Of a stretch of DNA of 64,000 nucleotides, positions 33,482 to 43,266 are shown in pieces. The stretch covers positions 148,942 to 212,941 of the forward strand of contig NZ_KQ949029.1 in the NCBI RefSeq assembly GCF_001514285.1, read 5' to 3'. The notes beneath the pieces were generated by a model. It was not told the origin of the DNA. It worked only from the letters and a program-made list of their open reading frames with translations, and did not search any database. Made by a program: the position numbers and the translations under genes. This DNA is from Streptomyces sp. DSM 15324 (lineage in GTDB: Bacteria > Actinomycetota > Actinomycetes > Streptomycetales > Streptomycetaceae). The first letter of the stretch is position 1. Each line of letters opens with the position of its first letter.

Positions 33482-34256
33482 TCCGACGGCCCGGCACAAC
33501 CGGCGCCGGCAGCCGACGACGTCCGTCCCGGGGGCGTCAGCCCAGGGGCTTTCGCTGGACCTCCGGCGTGCGCTCCCACGCCTTCGCCGCCGACTCCACG
33601 GGGTAGACCTCGCACCCTGGACACCGGCCACGTCCCGGCCACGGTCCGTGGGCTGTCCGGCGGCCAGGGGTTCACCGCCCGAGGGCGTCTGGACATCCCC
33701 ACAAGCTGGACATCCCCACAAGGCTGACTACTTCCGGCACGGCGGAGTCATGCCTCCCATGGCCCGGCGGCCACGGGAGGCCGAGGACATACGGGTCTGC
33801 GCCACGCGGTGGAGTGCCTCCTGCGGGGCCGCGGTGCGCGCGGTCACCGTCCGCTCCCCGGACCGACCCCGGGACCGTGCGCGGATACTCTCCCGGGAGG
33901 GCGAATCGGCCGCGTGGGTCCCCGGTGTGCCGCTGGTCCTGCTGGTCTCCGAGCGCCGGACCCCGGGCCGTCCCATCGACTCCTACGTCCGTGAGGTCAC
34001 GGCGTCGGAGCCGGCCACCCCGGTCCGACGCGGTCCTCTGCCGGCTCCGCTTCCGGCCGCTGTGCGTGACGTCCCGCACGACATCCCGCACCGTCGTGGG
34101 CGGCCCGCCCCGCGGCGCCGACCAGGTGCCGTAAGAGTCCCGTCAAGGGCGCGGTCGTCGCCGTATGGGAGCCGTCAAGGCCGTTCGGATCGGGCCGTAC
34201 AGGCGTTTTCCTCGAACCGTCCGTACTTCTTTCGCACCTCACCCCAGGAGTTCGCG
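33482..34256. other. intergenic region upstream of kdp with a possible permease remnant
   Basis: About 775 bp without an intact gene. A plus-strand segment around 33900-34010 reads WVPGVPLVLLVSERRTPGRP then DSYVREV, reminiscent of the cytoplasmic C-terminus of APC-family permeases, but nothing upstream supports a full gene. A near-duplicate CCACAAG appears at 33699 and 33718 (ACATCCCCACAAG twice). The last ~120 bp should contain the kdp promoter. Confidence 0.4.
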
Positions 34257-34340
34257 ATGGCCGATCTGGCCTTCGTCCTCACCACGCTCGCGGTGTTCGC
34301 GCTGGTGGCCCTCGTCGCCAAGGGGGTGACCAAGCTGTGA
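34257..34340 (+). CDS. 27-residue membrane peptide preceding kdpF
   Basis: ATG 34257 follows CAGGAG by six bases. The peptide is one hydrophobic helix (LAFVLTTLAVFALVALVA) ending in basic KGVTKL. Its stop overlaps the kdpF start as GTGA, so the two are translationally coupled. It is too short for most gene finders. It may be an additional small Kdp-associated subunit or a leader that tunes translation of the operon. Confidence 0.65.
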   Translation: MADLAFVLTTLAVFALVALVAKGVTKL

Positions 34341-34426
34341 CCGCCGAGAGCATCGTCGGCCTGGTCGTGGCCGTCGCCCTGCTGGGCTATCTGGTCCTCG
34401 CCCTGCTCTTCCCGGAGAGGTTCTGA
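34337..34426 (+). CDS. kdpF: K(+)-transporting ATPase subunit KdpF
   Basis: A 29-residue single-helix peptide (IVGLVVAVALLGYLVLALLF then PERF), a close match to actinobacterial KdpF, which stabilises the KdpABC complex in the membrane. GTG 34337 overlaps the stop of the preceding 27-residue peptide gene, and kdpA begins two bases after its stop. Confidence 0.88.
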   Translation: MTAESIVGLVVAVALLGYLVLALLFPERF

Positions 34427-34427
34427 G

Positions 34428-36092
34428 ATGGGTCCCGTCCTCGCCGGCGTGCTCCAGCTGCTGGCGCTCATAGCGGCCCTGGCGCTCGCCTACGTCCCGC
34501 TCGGCACTTACATGGCCAGGGTCTACTCCTCCGACCGGCACTGGCGGGTCGAGAAGTGGATCTACCGGGGCATCGGCGCCGACCCGGACACCCAGATGCG
34601 CTGGCCGGCGTATCTGCGCGGGGTGCTGGCCTTCTCGGCCGTCAGCGTCGTCTTCCTGTATCTGCTCCAGCGGCTCCAGGGCGTCCTGCCCGGATCGCTG
34701 GGCTTCAAGGCCATCGACCCCGACCAGGCGTTCAACACCGCCGCGTCGTTCGTGACGAACACCAACTGGCAGTCGTACTACGGCGAGCAGGCCATGGGGC
34801 ACCTGGTGCAGACGGCCGGGCTGGCGGTGCAGAACTTCGTCTCGGCGGCCGTCGGGATCGCGGTGGCGGTCGCGCTGGTACGCGGGTTCGCCCGCTCGCG
34901 CACCGGTGAACTGGGCAACTTCTGGGCCGACATGGTGCGCGGTGTCACCCGCATCCTGCTGCCGGGTGCCTTCGTCGCGGCGATCGTGCTGGTGGCCTGC
35001 GGCGCGATCCAGAACTTCTCCGGCATCCACGAGGTCGGGCAGTTCATGGGTGGGCAGCAGCAGTGGAACGGCGGGGCGGTGGCCTCCCAGGAGGCCGTCA
35101 AGGAGCTGGGGACCAACGGCGGCGGCTACTTCAACGCCAACTCCGCGCACCCCTTCGAGAACCCCACCCCGTTCACCAACCTCTTCGAGATCTTCCTGCT
35201 GCTGGTGATCCCCTTCGCGCTGACCCGCACCTTCGGTGTCATGGTCGGCTCGGTCAAGCAGGGGTACGCGATCCTCGCGACGATGGCGACGATCTGGGTG
35301 GGCTTCGTCGCCCTGATGATGTGGACCGAGTTCGCCCATCACGGTCCGGCGCTCCAGCTCGCCGGTGCGGCGATGGAGGGCAAGGAGGTCCGCTTCGGCG
35401 TCGGTTCGTCGTCGATCTTCGCGGTGTCGACCACGCTGACCTCGACCGGCGCCGTGGACTCCTTCCACTCCTCCTTCACCGGCCTCGGCGGCGGCATCGC
35501 CCTGCTCGGCATGATGCTGGGCGAGATCGCCCCCGGCGGCACCGGCTCCGGCCTCTACGGCATGCTGATCATGGCGGTCATCGCGGTGTTCATCGCCGGG
35601 CTGATGGTCGGCCGCACCCCCGAGTACCTGGGCAAGAAGATCGGCACCCGCGAGATCAAGCTCGCCGCCTGCTACATCCTCGTCACCCCGGCCCTGGTGC
35701 TCGTCTTCACCGCCGCGGCGATGGCCCTGCCCACCCCGCCGCACTCGATGACCAACTCCGGCGCGCACGGCTTCTCCGAGATCCTGTACGCCTACACGTC
35801 CGGCGCCAACAACAACGGTTCGGCCTTCGCCGGTCTGAACGCGGACACGCAGTGGTTCAACACCACGATCGGACTGGCGATGATCCTGGGCCGCTTCCTG
35901 CCGATGATCTTCGTGCTGGCGCTGGCCGGCTCGCTCGCCCAGCAGCGCCCGGTCCCGGTGACCGCCGGCACCCTGCGCACCGAGAAACCGCTGTTCACCG
36001 GCCTGCTGGTGGGCGCGATCCTGATCATCACGGGACTGACGTACTTCCCGGCCCTCGCGCTGGGCCCGCTCGCCGAGGGGCTGGCGACATGA
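34428..36092 (+). CDS. kdpA: potassium-transporting ATPase subunit KdpA
   Basis: A 554-residue membrane protein with about ten transmembrane helices. It shows the KdpA selectivity-filter regions, including NTNWQSYYGE near residue 110 and TNGGGYFNANSAHPFENPT near 230. KdpA is the K+-selective channel-like subunit of the high-affinity Kdp pump. Full length and motifs are normal. Its stop overlaps the kdpB start (ATGA). Confidence 0.97.
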   Translation: MGPVLAGVLQLLALIAALALAYVPLGTYMARVYSSDRHWRVEKWIYRGIGADPDTQMRWPAYLRGVLAFSAVSVVFLYLLQRLQGVLPGSLGFKAIDPDQAFNTAASFVTNTNWQSYYGEQAMGHLVQTAGLAVQNFVSAAVGIAVAVALVRGFARSRTGELGNFWADMVRGVTRILLPGAFVAAIVLVACGAIQNFSGIHEVGQFMGGQQQWNGGAVASQEAVKELGTNGGGYFNANSAHPFENPTPFTNLFEIFLLLVIPFALTRTFGVMVGSVKQGYAILATMATIWVGFVALMMWTEFAHHGPALQLAGAAMEGKEVRFGVGSSSIFAVSTTLTSTGAVDSFHSSFTGLGGGIALLGMMLGEIAPGGTGSGLYGMLIMAVIAVFIAGLMVGRTPEYLGKKIGTREIKLAACYILVTPALVLVFTAAAMALPTPPHSMTNSGAHGFSEILYAYTSGANNNGSAFAGLNADTQWFNTTIGLAMILGRFLPMIFVLALAGSLAQQRPVPVTAGTLRTEKPLFTGLLVGAILIITGLTYFPALALGPLAEGLAT

Positions 36093-38217
36093 CCACCGAC
36101 ACGACCGAGCGAGGGACCTCGATGTCCACAGCCACCCCGACCCGGGCGCCGCACAGCGACGTACCCTCCGGGCACCAGCCCGCCGAAGGCCGCGTGGGCG
36201 CGGGCCTCTTCGACCCCCGGCAGCTTCTGAGGTCCCTGCCGGACGCCTTCCGCAAGCTCGACCCGCGGGTGATGGTCAAGTCGCCCGTGATGTTCGTGGT
36301 GTGGATCGGGTCCGTCCTGACCACGGTGTTCTCCTTCAAGGACCCCGGTGACTGGTTCGGCTGGACCATCAGCGCCTGGCTCTGGCTGACGGTCGTCTTC
36401 GCCAACCTGGCGGAGGCTGTCGCCGAGGGCCGCGGCAAGGCCCAGGCCGACACCCTGCGCAAGGCCAAGACCGACACCGTCGCCCGGCGCCTGGCCGGGG
36501 ACGTCGAGGCGCGGGTCCCGGGCACCGACCTGACAATCGGCGACCTCGTCGTCTGCGAGGCCGGGGACGTCATCCCCGGCGACGGTGACGTCGTCGAAGG
36601 CGTCGCCTCGGTCGACGAGTCGGCGATCACGGGTGAATCTGCGCCGGTGATCCGTGAGTCCGGCGGTGACCGGTCGGCCGTCACCGGCGGGACGAAGGTG
36701 CTCTCCGACCGGATCGTCATCAGGATCACGACGAAGCCGGGCGAGACCTTCATCGACCGGATGATCAACCTGGTCGAGGGCGCGGCCCGCAGAAGACGCC
36801 CAACGAGATCGCGCTGAACATCCTGCTCGCCTCGCTGACGATCGTGTTCCTGCTCGCCTGCGCCACCCTGCCGCCGTTCGCCGACTACGCCGGCACCCAC
36901 CTGACGATGGTCGTGCTCGTGGCCCTGCTGGTCTGTCTGATCCCGACGACGATCGGCGCGCTGCTGTCGGCCATCGGCATCGCGGGCATGGACCGGCTCG
37001 TTCAGCGCAACGTACTGGCGATGTCGGGGCGGGCGGTCGAGGCGGCGGGCGACGTGTCCACGCTGCTCCTGGACAAGACCGGCACCATCACGCTCGGCAA
37101 CCGGCAGGCGTCCGAGTTCGTCCCGGTGAGCGGGACGACCGAGGCCGAGGTGGCCGACGCCGCCCAGCTGTCGTCGCTGGCCGACGAGACCCCCGAGGGC
37201 CGCTCCGTCGTCGTCCTCGCGAAGGAGAAGTACGGCCTGCGCGAACGTCACCGGGGAGAACTCGCCGGAGCCGAGTGGATCGCCTTCACCGCCCAGACCC
37301 GCATGTCGGGCGTGGACGTCGACGGACGGAGGATCCGCAAGGGCGCCGCGGGATCGGTCGCCGCGTGGGTGACGGAGCAGGGCGGTGAAGTCGCCCGGGG
37401 CGCCATGGAGTTGACGGACCGTATCGCGGAGGCGGGGGGCACACCGCTGCTCGTCGCGATCGAGGACGCCGGCGGTGCTCGCGTCCTGGGCGTCATCCAC
37501 CTCAAGGACGTCGTCAAGGACGGCATGCGCGAACGGTTCGACGAACTGCGCCGCATGGGCATCAGGACGATCATGATCACCGGTGACAACCCGCTGACGG
37601 CCAGGGCGATCGCCGAGGAGGCCGGCGTCGACGACTTCCTCGCCGAGGCCACCCCCGAGGACAAGATGGCCCTCATCAAGCGGGAGCAGGCGGGCGGCAA
37701 GCTCGTGGCGATGACCGGCGACGGCACCAACGACGCGCCCGCGCTGGCCCAGGCGGACGTCGGCGTGGCGATGAACACGGGCACGTCGGCCGCCAAGGAG
37801 GCCGGCAACATGGTCGACCTCGACTCCAACCCGACCAAGCTCATCGAGATCGTCGAGATCGGCAAGCAACTCCTCATCACCCGGGGCGCCCTGACGACCT
37901 TCTCGATCGCCAACGACGTCGCCAAGTACTTCGCGATCATCCCCGCGCTGTTCGCGGCCGTCTACCCGGGCCTCGACAAGCTCAACATCATGGGCCTGTC
38001 CTCGCCCGACTCGGCGATCCTCTCGGCCGTCGTCTTCAACGCGCTGATCATCGTCGCCCTGGTGCCGCTGTCCCTGAAGGGCGTGCGGTACCGGCCGGTG
38101 AGCGCCGACAGAATGCTGCGGCGCAACCTGACCGTCTACGGCATCGGCGGACTGGTCGCCCCGTTCATCGGCATCAAGCTCATCGACCTGCTCCTCTCCC
38201 TCATCCCCGGGCTGTAA
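36089..38217 (+). pseudogene. kdpB: potassium-transporting ATPase subunit KdpB, one-base frameshift
   Basis: Two plus-strand frames together encode full-length KdpB. The first (36089-36817) covers the N-terminus and the actuator motif DESAITGESAPV. The second (open before 36844 and ending at 38217) holds the phosphorylation site DKTGT, MTGDGTNDAPAL and the last helices. They join if one base is restored after about 36789: the present GCCCGCAGAAG gives CGC-AGA-AGA and a stop, whereas the other frame reads QKTPNEIALNILLASL as in all KdpB. As it stands the pump would lack its ATPase. The intact neighbours make sequence error a serious alternative. Confidence 0.9.
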
Positions 38218-38242
38218 TTCCTGTGAAAGCGTGCTGACCGCG

Positions 38243-38911
38243 ATGAACAACTCCGTATCCAACACGGTCCGGTTGCTCGGGGCGGGCCTCAGGGCCCTGC
38301 TGGTACTGACCCTGGTGACCGGCGTCCTCTACCCGCTCCTCGTCACGGGCGTCGCCCAGGGCCTGTTCAGCAGCGAGGCGAACGGGTCCGAGATCAAGGC
38401 GGACGGCAAGGTCGTCGGTTCCTCGCTCATCGGGCAGGCGTACCACCTGCCGCTGAAACAGGGCCAGGCGACACCAGAGCCCGACCTCAAGTGGTTCCAG
38501 GGCCGCCCGCAGAACGGCCTCGGCACCAACAGCGTCAACACCCGGTACAAGCTCATCCTGTCCGGCGCCACCAACCGGGCCGCCGACGACAAGGACCTGA
38601 TCGACTGGGTGACCGCCGCCAAGGCCGCCGTGATCAAGGACAACTCGACCGCCGACCACAGGGTCAGTCCGTCCGAGGTCCCCGCCGACGCCGTCACCTC
38701 CTCCGGCTCCGGACTGGACCCGGACATCTCCCCGCAGTACGCGCGGCTCCAGGTCCACCGGGTCGCCGAGAGGAACGGCCTGCCCGTCGCCCAGGTGGAG
38801 AAACTGGTCGACGAGCACACCGAGGGCCGCACACTCGGCTTCATCGGCGAGCCCCGCGTGAACGTCCTCGAACTCAACATCGCGCTCAAGAACCTCGTGG
38901 CGAAGAGCTGA
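38243..38911 (+). CDS. kdpC: potassium-transporting ATPase subunit KdpC
   Basis: A 222-residue protein with one N-terminal transmembrane helix (LRALLVLTLVTGVLYPLLVT) and a periplasmic domain containing the family's FQGRPQ-type segment, SSGSGLDPDISP and QVEKLVDEHTEGR. KdpC stabilises the KdpA-KdpB complex. ATG 38243 is preferred over GTG 38231 on family length. No kdpD/kdpE sensor pair follows, so regulation must come from elsewhere in the genome. Confidence 0.95.
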   Translation: MNNSVSNTVRLLGAGLRALLVLTLVTGVLYPLLVTGVAQGLFSSEANGSEIKADGKVVGSSLIGQAYHLPLKQGQATPEPDLKWFQGRPQNGLGTNSVNTRYKLILSGATNRAADDKDLIDWVTAAKAAVIKDNSTADHRVSPSEVPADAVTSSGSGLDPDISPQYARLQVHRVAERNGLPVAQVEKLVDEHTEGRTLGFIGEPRVNVLELNIALKNLVAKS

Positions 38912-39321
38912 TGGCGTGATCCGACCGGCTGGGGAGTCGGCGCCCGGCAACGGTCCGGGACCGCCGGCTCCCTCCGTCACGCGGCCGGTAGGGCCCGACG
39001 TACGACCCTACGGGTGGACGCGGCCCCCGACGGCGCCACCGCGGTCCGGCGGCTGACCCGGCTGCGCGCCGCGGTCCGCCGTACCGGGGAGACCCTTCAC
39101 GCGTCTGGGGCGCGCCCTGGTGGAGACGGCCGACTTCACCATCGACCTGCCGGCCACGCCGGAACGGGATCTGTCCGCGACGGTCACCTCGTAGGGGCCG
39201 AGGGCCGGGCGTGGGGGCCCGGCCGCCGGCCCGGACCGGGGCGAGGCGATCGCCGCCCGGCACCGCCGCGATCGGGTCGTACGGCCGTCATGGGGGCGTC
39301 CTCGTCACGGCTACCGCACCC
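38912..39321. other. intergenic region between convergent kdpC and NRPS genes, possible gene debris
   Basis: About 410 bp. Short gene-like pieces occur in two plus-strand frames (ATAVRRLTRLRAAVRRTGETL, then GRALVETADFTIDLPATPE ending TAG near 39194), suggesting a decayed small gene I cannot identify. The hairpin at 39203-39224 follows. Confidence 0.4.
39203..39224. terminator. GC-rich hairpin between convergent kdpC and NRPS genes
   Basis: GGCCGGGC (39203-39210) pairs perfectly with GCCCGGCC (39217-39224) around a GTGGGG loop. There is no U-tract. The position between two converging transcripts suits a bidirectional terminator. Confidence 0.5.
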
Positions 39322-42300
39322 TCAGCCGCCCGCGCCTGCCGTGCGGGCGAGCTCGGCCACGTGGGACAGGGTCGGCTTGTCGATGATCGTGAGGAGGTTC
39401 GCCATGAAGGCCTCCTCTCCGCCCTGGGCGAGCAGATCACGGCTGACTCCGGCGAGCATGGAGAGCAGCGCCAGGGAATCCCCACCGAGACGGTGGAAGT
39501 CGGCCTGCTCGTCCAGTCGCTCCGCGGGGATGGCGAGGACCCGGGACCAGACCTCGGCCACTGCCCGGGTGACCGGGTCGGTGGGCGCGGCTTCCGTGCC
39601 CGCCGCCCCGCCGCCGTCGGTGGCGAACGGATCGGGCAGCGCACGGGCGTCCACCTTGCCGCTGACGGTGTAGGCCAGCTCGGAGACGGTGACGAACGCC
39701 GCGGGAACCATGTAGGACGGCAGCAGCCCTGCCGTGTGCTCCTCCAACTCCTTCGGGGTGACCGGGGCCCTGGGGACGACGTACGCGCAGAGCGTCTTGC
39801 CCGTACCGCCGGGCCGGGTCCTGGCCACCACCACGGCGCGCTGCACCGAAGGATGGCGTTCCAGTGCCTGCGCCACCTCGGCGGGCTCCACGCGGTTGCC
39901 GCGCACCTTGACCTGGTCGTCGTTGCGGCCGACGTACGCGAGGGTGCCCGAGGGCAGGACGGTGGCGAGGTCCCCGGTCCGGTACACCCGGGTGCCGTCG
40001 GCCAGCCGGACGAACCGCTCGGCGTCCAGGTCGGGGCGGCCCAGGTAGCCGCGTGCCAGCTGCACGCCCCCCAGATACATCTCCCCCGTCTCCCCCGGCG
40101 CGACGAAGCGGTGCCGCTCGTCCAGCAGGTACACCGCGGAGTTGTAGCCGGGGAGCCCGATCGGCACCGCGTTCGCGCCGCCGTCGCTCGCCTCGTCGAA
40201 GACGTGCGCGGTACAGCCGACGGTGACCTCGGTGGGGCCGTACTGGTTGATGATCCGGCACTGCTCCCCGAACATCCGCTGGGCCCGGGCGGCGACCTCC
40301 ACCCTCAGCTGCTCGCCGGTGATGATCACCCCGGTGTAGCCGGTGGGGTGGAGGTCCAGTTGGCCGATCAGATCGAGGTGGGAGGGGGTGAGGTTGAGCA
40401 TGGTGGCGCCGGATCGTTCCAGGAGCCGGCGCAGGGTCATGTGGTTGATGCGGTCGGGCACCAGCACGATCGCCCCGCCCACCATGCCCGGCCCGAAGAC
40501 CGAGGTCATGGAGACGTCGAAGGACAGCGAGGTCATCAGGGAGAGCCGGGTCTCCGGGCCGATCTGGAACATGTCCAGCGCCCAGTGCAGATAGTTCAGC
40601 AGGTTCCCGTGCTCGATCAGCACGCCCTTGGGCCGGCCGGTCGAGCCGGAGGTGTAGATCACGTAGGCCAGATCGTCCGGCCGTGGCCGGACATCGTCGA
40701 ACTCGGCCTGGCCGGGCTTCGCTCGTGACAGGTCGTCGAGCGGCAGCGGTGCGCAGCCGGACGAGAAGAGGTCCCGTCCCTCGTGGTCCTGCTGCACCAG
40801 GCAGTGGCGCACGCCCGCATCGGCCAGGACGTCGGCAAGCCGGTGGTCCGGGTGCAGCGGGTCCAGGGGAAGGAAGGCGGCCCCGGCCCGGAGGACCCCC
40901 CAGATACCCGCGATGGCCGCCACCGTGCGGTCGGCGAGCAGCGCCACGACGGAGCCCCGGCCCACGCCGAGGCTGCGCAGTTCGTGGGCCACGGCGTCGG
41001 CGCGGCGGCTGATCTCGCGGTAGGTGACGTCGCCCTCGGGGCCGGTGAGCGCCACCTGGTCCGGCACCCGCCGCACCTGGGCGCGGATCAGCTCCATCAG
41101 GCTCTCACCCCGCACCGCGCGTGCGGTCAGGTTGCCCTCCCAGTGGCGGTTCCGGGACGGTGACAGTGCCTCCTCGACCGTGTCGAGCAGCGCCTCCGCG
41201 CGTTCCGCCACGCCGGGTCCGTCCAGCCAGGAGACCGTGACCTCGGTGCGGTCGCCGGAATCCATGAGGTCGACGGCGGGAGGAGCGCCGGGTCCGGTGC
41301 CGCCCAGGGTGTACATCGCGGTGGCCCGGAAGTCGTCGGTGGAGAAGTCGGCCAGGTCGAAGGTGCCGAGGTGGGTGACGAAGGCCAGCCCCGAGTAGCG
41401 GTCCGAGCGGGCGGCCGTACGCGCGACCGCCTTCGAGAGCAGCCGCATGGCCGCCCTCGGTATGCGCATCATGCTCGGGTCGGTGCGCAGAGCGACCTCT
41501 TGGCCCTCGGCGAGCGCCGCGAGCAGCTTTTGGTGGACCTGCTCCCAGTCCTCGCCGCTCTCGACGTCGAGGACCAGGGCCTGCGACAGCCACGCCGTGG
41601 ACCGGAGGTCCGGGTCATGACGGCGAAGGTCCACCGGGACGAAGAAGCCGCCTCTGCCCTCCGGCCCGTACGCGGCCGCGAGCGCGGCGGCGACCTTGGC
41701 GGTGGCGGCCGGGTGGGTGCCGTCGACGGACCGGTTGCGCCACATCACCTTCCGGCTGCCCCCGGGCAGGGGGCCCAGCGGGGACGGCCACGCGAGGGCG
41801 CCCGCGCCGCGCGGGATCGGGGGCAGACCCTGTGGGTACAGCGCCTCGAGGAACTCCGTGCTGTTGAGGGTCGACGGCGCGCCCACGGGCTCCTGTCCGC
41901 GCAGGACGCGGAAGACGTCCGCGGCCCACAGGGCCAGGCCCCGGGCGTCGGTCACCTCGTGTCGGCCCCTGAGCACGACGGAGGCCGGGGCGCCGGGGTA
42001 CAGCAGCACTTCCAAAGCCGTGCCGGGGCGGCTGCCCCGGGTGTGGAGGGCCTGGCAGTCCAGGCGTCGGCGGTCCAGGGGGCGGTCCATGACCCGCACG
42101 GCCGGGCTGACGCCGCTGTCCACCCACAGTTTGCCCCGCCGGACCAGCCGGGTGCCGGGCGACGCCTCCGAGGCGAGATCGACGGCCTTGATGACGTCAG
42201 CCGACGACAGGTCACCCTCGCCCTCGATCACGTACTGGATGTCCTGCGGCAGGGGCAGCCCGAGGTAGGTCCACTCGGCAGGAGTGATGGCGCGGTGGTA

Positions 42301-42327
42301 TCTGTGGCCGACTGCTGTGTTCTTCAT
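39322..42327 (-). CDS. single-module NRPS (C-A-T), orphan
   Basis: A 1001-residue synthetase. Residues ~1-430 are a condensation-type domain with a degenerate active site (GRHEVTDARG instead of HHxxxDG). Residues ~435-900 are an adenylation domain with YVIYTSGSTGRPKG, INQYGPTE, YRTGDLA and a C-terminal VSGKVD lysine. Residues ~925-1000 are a thiolation domain with the pantetheinyl Ser in LGGDSLALL. There is no thioesterase. My reading of the specificity pocket (roughly D-V-M-N-I-T-Q-V-G-K) gives no confident substrate. ATG 42327 has GGAG nearby. No tailoring cluster surrounds it, so the product is unknown. Confidence 0.9.
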   Translation of the reverse strand: MKNTAVGHRYHRAITPAEWTYLGLPLPQDIQYVIEGEGDLSSADVIKAVDLASEASPGTRLVRRGKLWVDSGVSPAVRVMDRPLDRRRLDCQALHTRGSRPGTALEVLLYPGAPASVVLRGRHEVTDARGLALWAADVFRVLRGQEPVGAPSTLNSTEFLEALYPQGLPPIPRGAGALAWPSPLGPLPGGSRKVMWRNRSVDGTHPAATAKVAAALAAAYGPEGRGGFFVPVDLRRHDPDLRSTAWLSQALVLDVESGEDWEQVHQKLLAALAEGQEVALRTDPSMMRIPRAAMRLLSKAVARTAARSDRYSGLAFVTHLGTFDLADFSTDDFRATAMYTLGGTGPGAPPAVDLMDSGDRTEVTVSWLDGPGVAERAEALLDTVEEALSPSRNRHWEGNLTARAVRGESLMELIRAQVRRVPDQVALTGPEGDVTYREISRRADAVAHELRSLGVGRGSVVALLADRTVAAIAGIWGVLRAGAAFLPLDPLHPDHRLADVLADAGVRHCLVQQDHEGRDLFSSGCAPLPLDDLSRAKPGQAEFDDVRPRPDDLAYVIYTSGSTGRPKGVLIEHGNLLNYLHWALDMFQIGPETRLSLMTSLSFDVSMTSVFGPGMVGGAIVLVPDRINHMTLRRLLERSGATMLNLTPSHLDLIGQLDLHPTGYTGVIITGEQLRVEVAARAQRMFGEQCRIINQYGPTEVTVGCTAHVFDEASDGGANAVPIGLPGYNSAVYLLDERHRFVAPGETGEMYLGGVQLARGYLGRPDLDAERFVRLADGTRVYRTGDLATVLPSGTLAYVGRNDDQVKVRGNRVEPAEVAQALERHPSVQRAVVVARTRPGGTGKTLCAYVVPRAPVTPKELEEHTAGLLPSYMVPAAFVTVSELAYTVSGKVDARALPDPFATDGGGAAGTEAAPTDPVTRAVAEVWSRVLAIPAERLDEQADFHRLGGDSLALLSMLAGVSRDLLAQGGEEAFMANLLTIIDKPTLSHVAELARTAGAGG

Positions 42328-42570
42328 TCGGTCTCCAGGCGGGCGTGCGCATGCCACACCGGCAAGCGGTCCCATCCTGCGGCGCCGTTTGCTAGGGGAA
42401 TCTCCAGCACCACCCGAAACGGGTCAAGAAGTGGTATGGCGTCGGCCATGAACCGGTATGGACAAGTCATCTGCTCATATCGGTGCCGGGCTCGGACGCG
42501 CATCCGCTACCGTGCTCACCTCCCTGAGCGCCGGCGTGGCACACCGGCACACCGGCACACGGAGGGAACC

Positions 42571-43259
42571 GTGGGTAACACGACGGCGGGCGACGGGTCC
42601 GCGGGCCTGCGCACCGGGCTGCTGGACACGGAGACGTGGCCCGCGTTCGCTCGACTGGTCGAGGCGCACAACGGCGTGTGGGGCGGCTGCTGGTGCATGG
42701 GCTTCCACGTCAGGCTCGGCACGGGGTGTACCGCCCGGCAGAACCGTGCCGCGAAGGAGCAACGCGTGCGTGAGGCCCCCGCGCGCACGCCGCGCTCGTC
42801 CTCGCCGGCGACGACTGCGTGGGCTGGTGCCAGTTCGGCACCCCCGCCGAACTGCCGGAGATCAAGAGCAGGCGGAAGTACGAGAAGGAACTGGTGACAC
42901 TGCCGGACTGGCGCATCACCTGCTTCTTCACCGGAAAGGGCTGGCGCGGGCGCGGGGTCGCCCACGCCGCGCTCGGCGCCGCGCTGGCCGGCATCGCCCA
43001 CCACGGCGGCGGCACCGTGGAGGGCTATCCCGAGGAGACCGATGACCGCTCGGTGTCGGGCTCCTTCCTGCACACCGGCCCGATGGCCGTCTTCGAGAAC
43101 CACGGCTTCTCCCGCATCCGGCCGATCTCGCCCCACCGCTGGGTCGTCGCCCGCAGCGTCGACCCGCAGCGGCGGACCGGTGGCAGCCCACCGGTGGCTG
43201 AGAGCCCGGAAGCCCCGCACGACCAACGCGCCGCGGTGATCCGGACGCCGGCCCCCTGA
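42571..43259 (+). pseudogene. GNAT family N-acetyltransferase, one-base frameshift
   Basis: GTG 42571 follows GGAGGG. The first frame (LVEAHNGVWGGCWCMGFH) switches near 42780 to a second frame holding CVGWCQFGTPAELP, the acetyl-CoA loop GKGWRGRGVAHAAL and FLHTGPMAVFENHGF, ending at 43259. Restoring one C in the CCCCC run at about 42777-42781 joins them into a ~229-residue acetyltransferase with W-C-x-G at the front. As read, the acetyl-CoA site would not be made in frame. Confidence 0.75.
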
Positions 43260-43266
43260 CGGGCCC

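Noticed and set aside
34239..35768. 509-codon minus-strand frame opposite kdpA
   Set aside because: Low-complexity His/Gly/Arg/Asp-rich shadow of a highly conserved gene.
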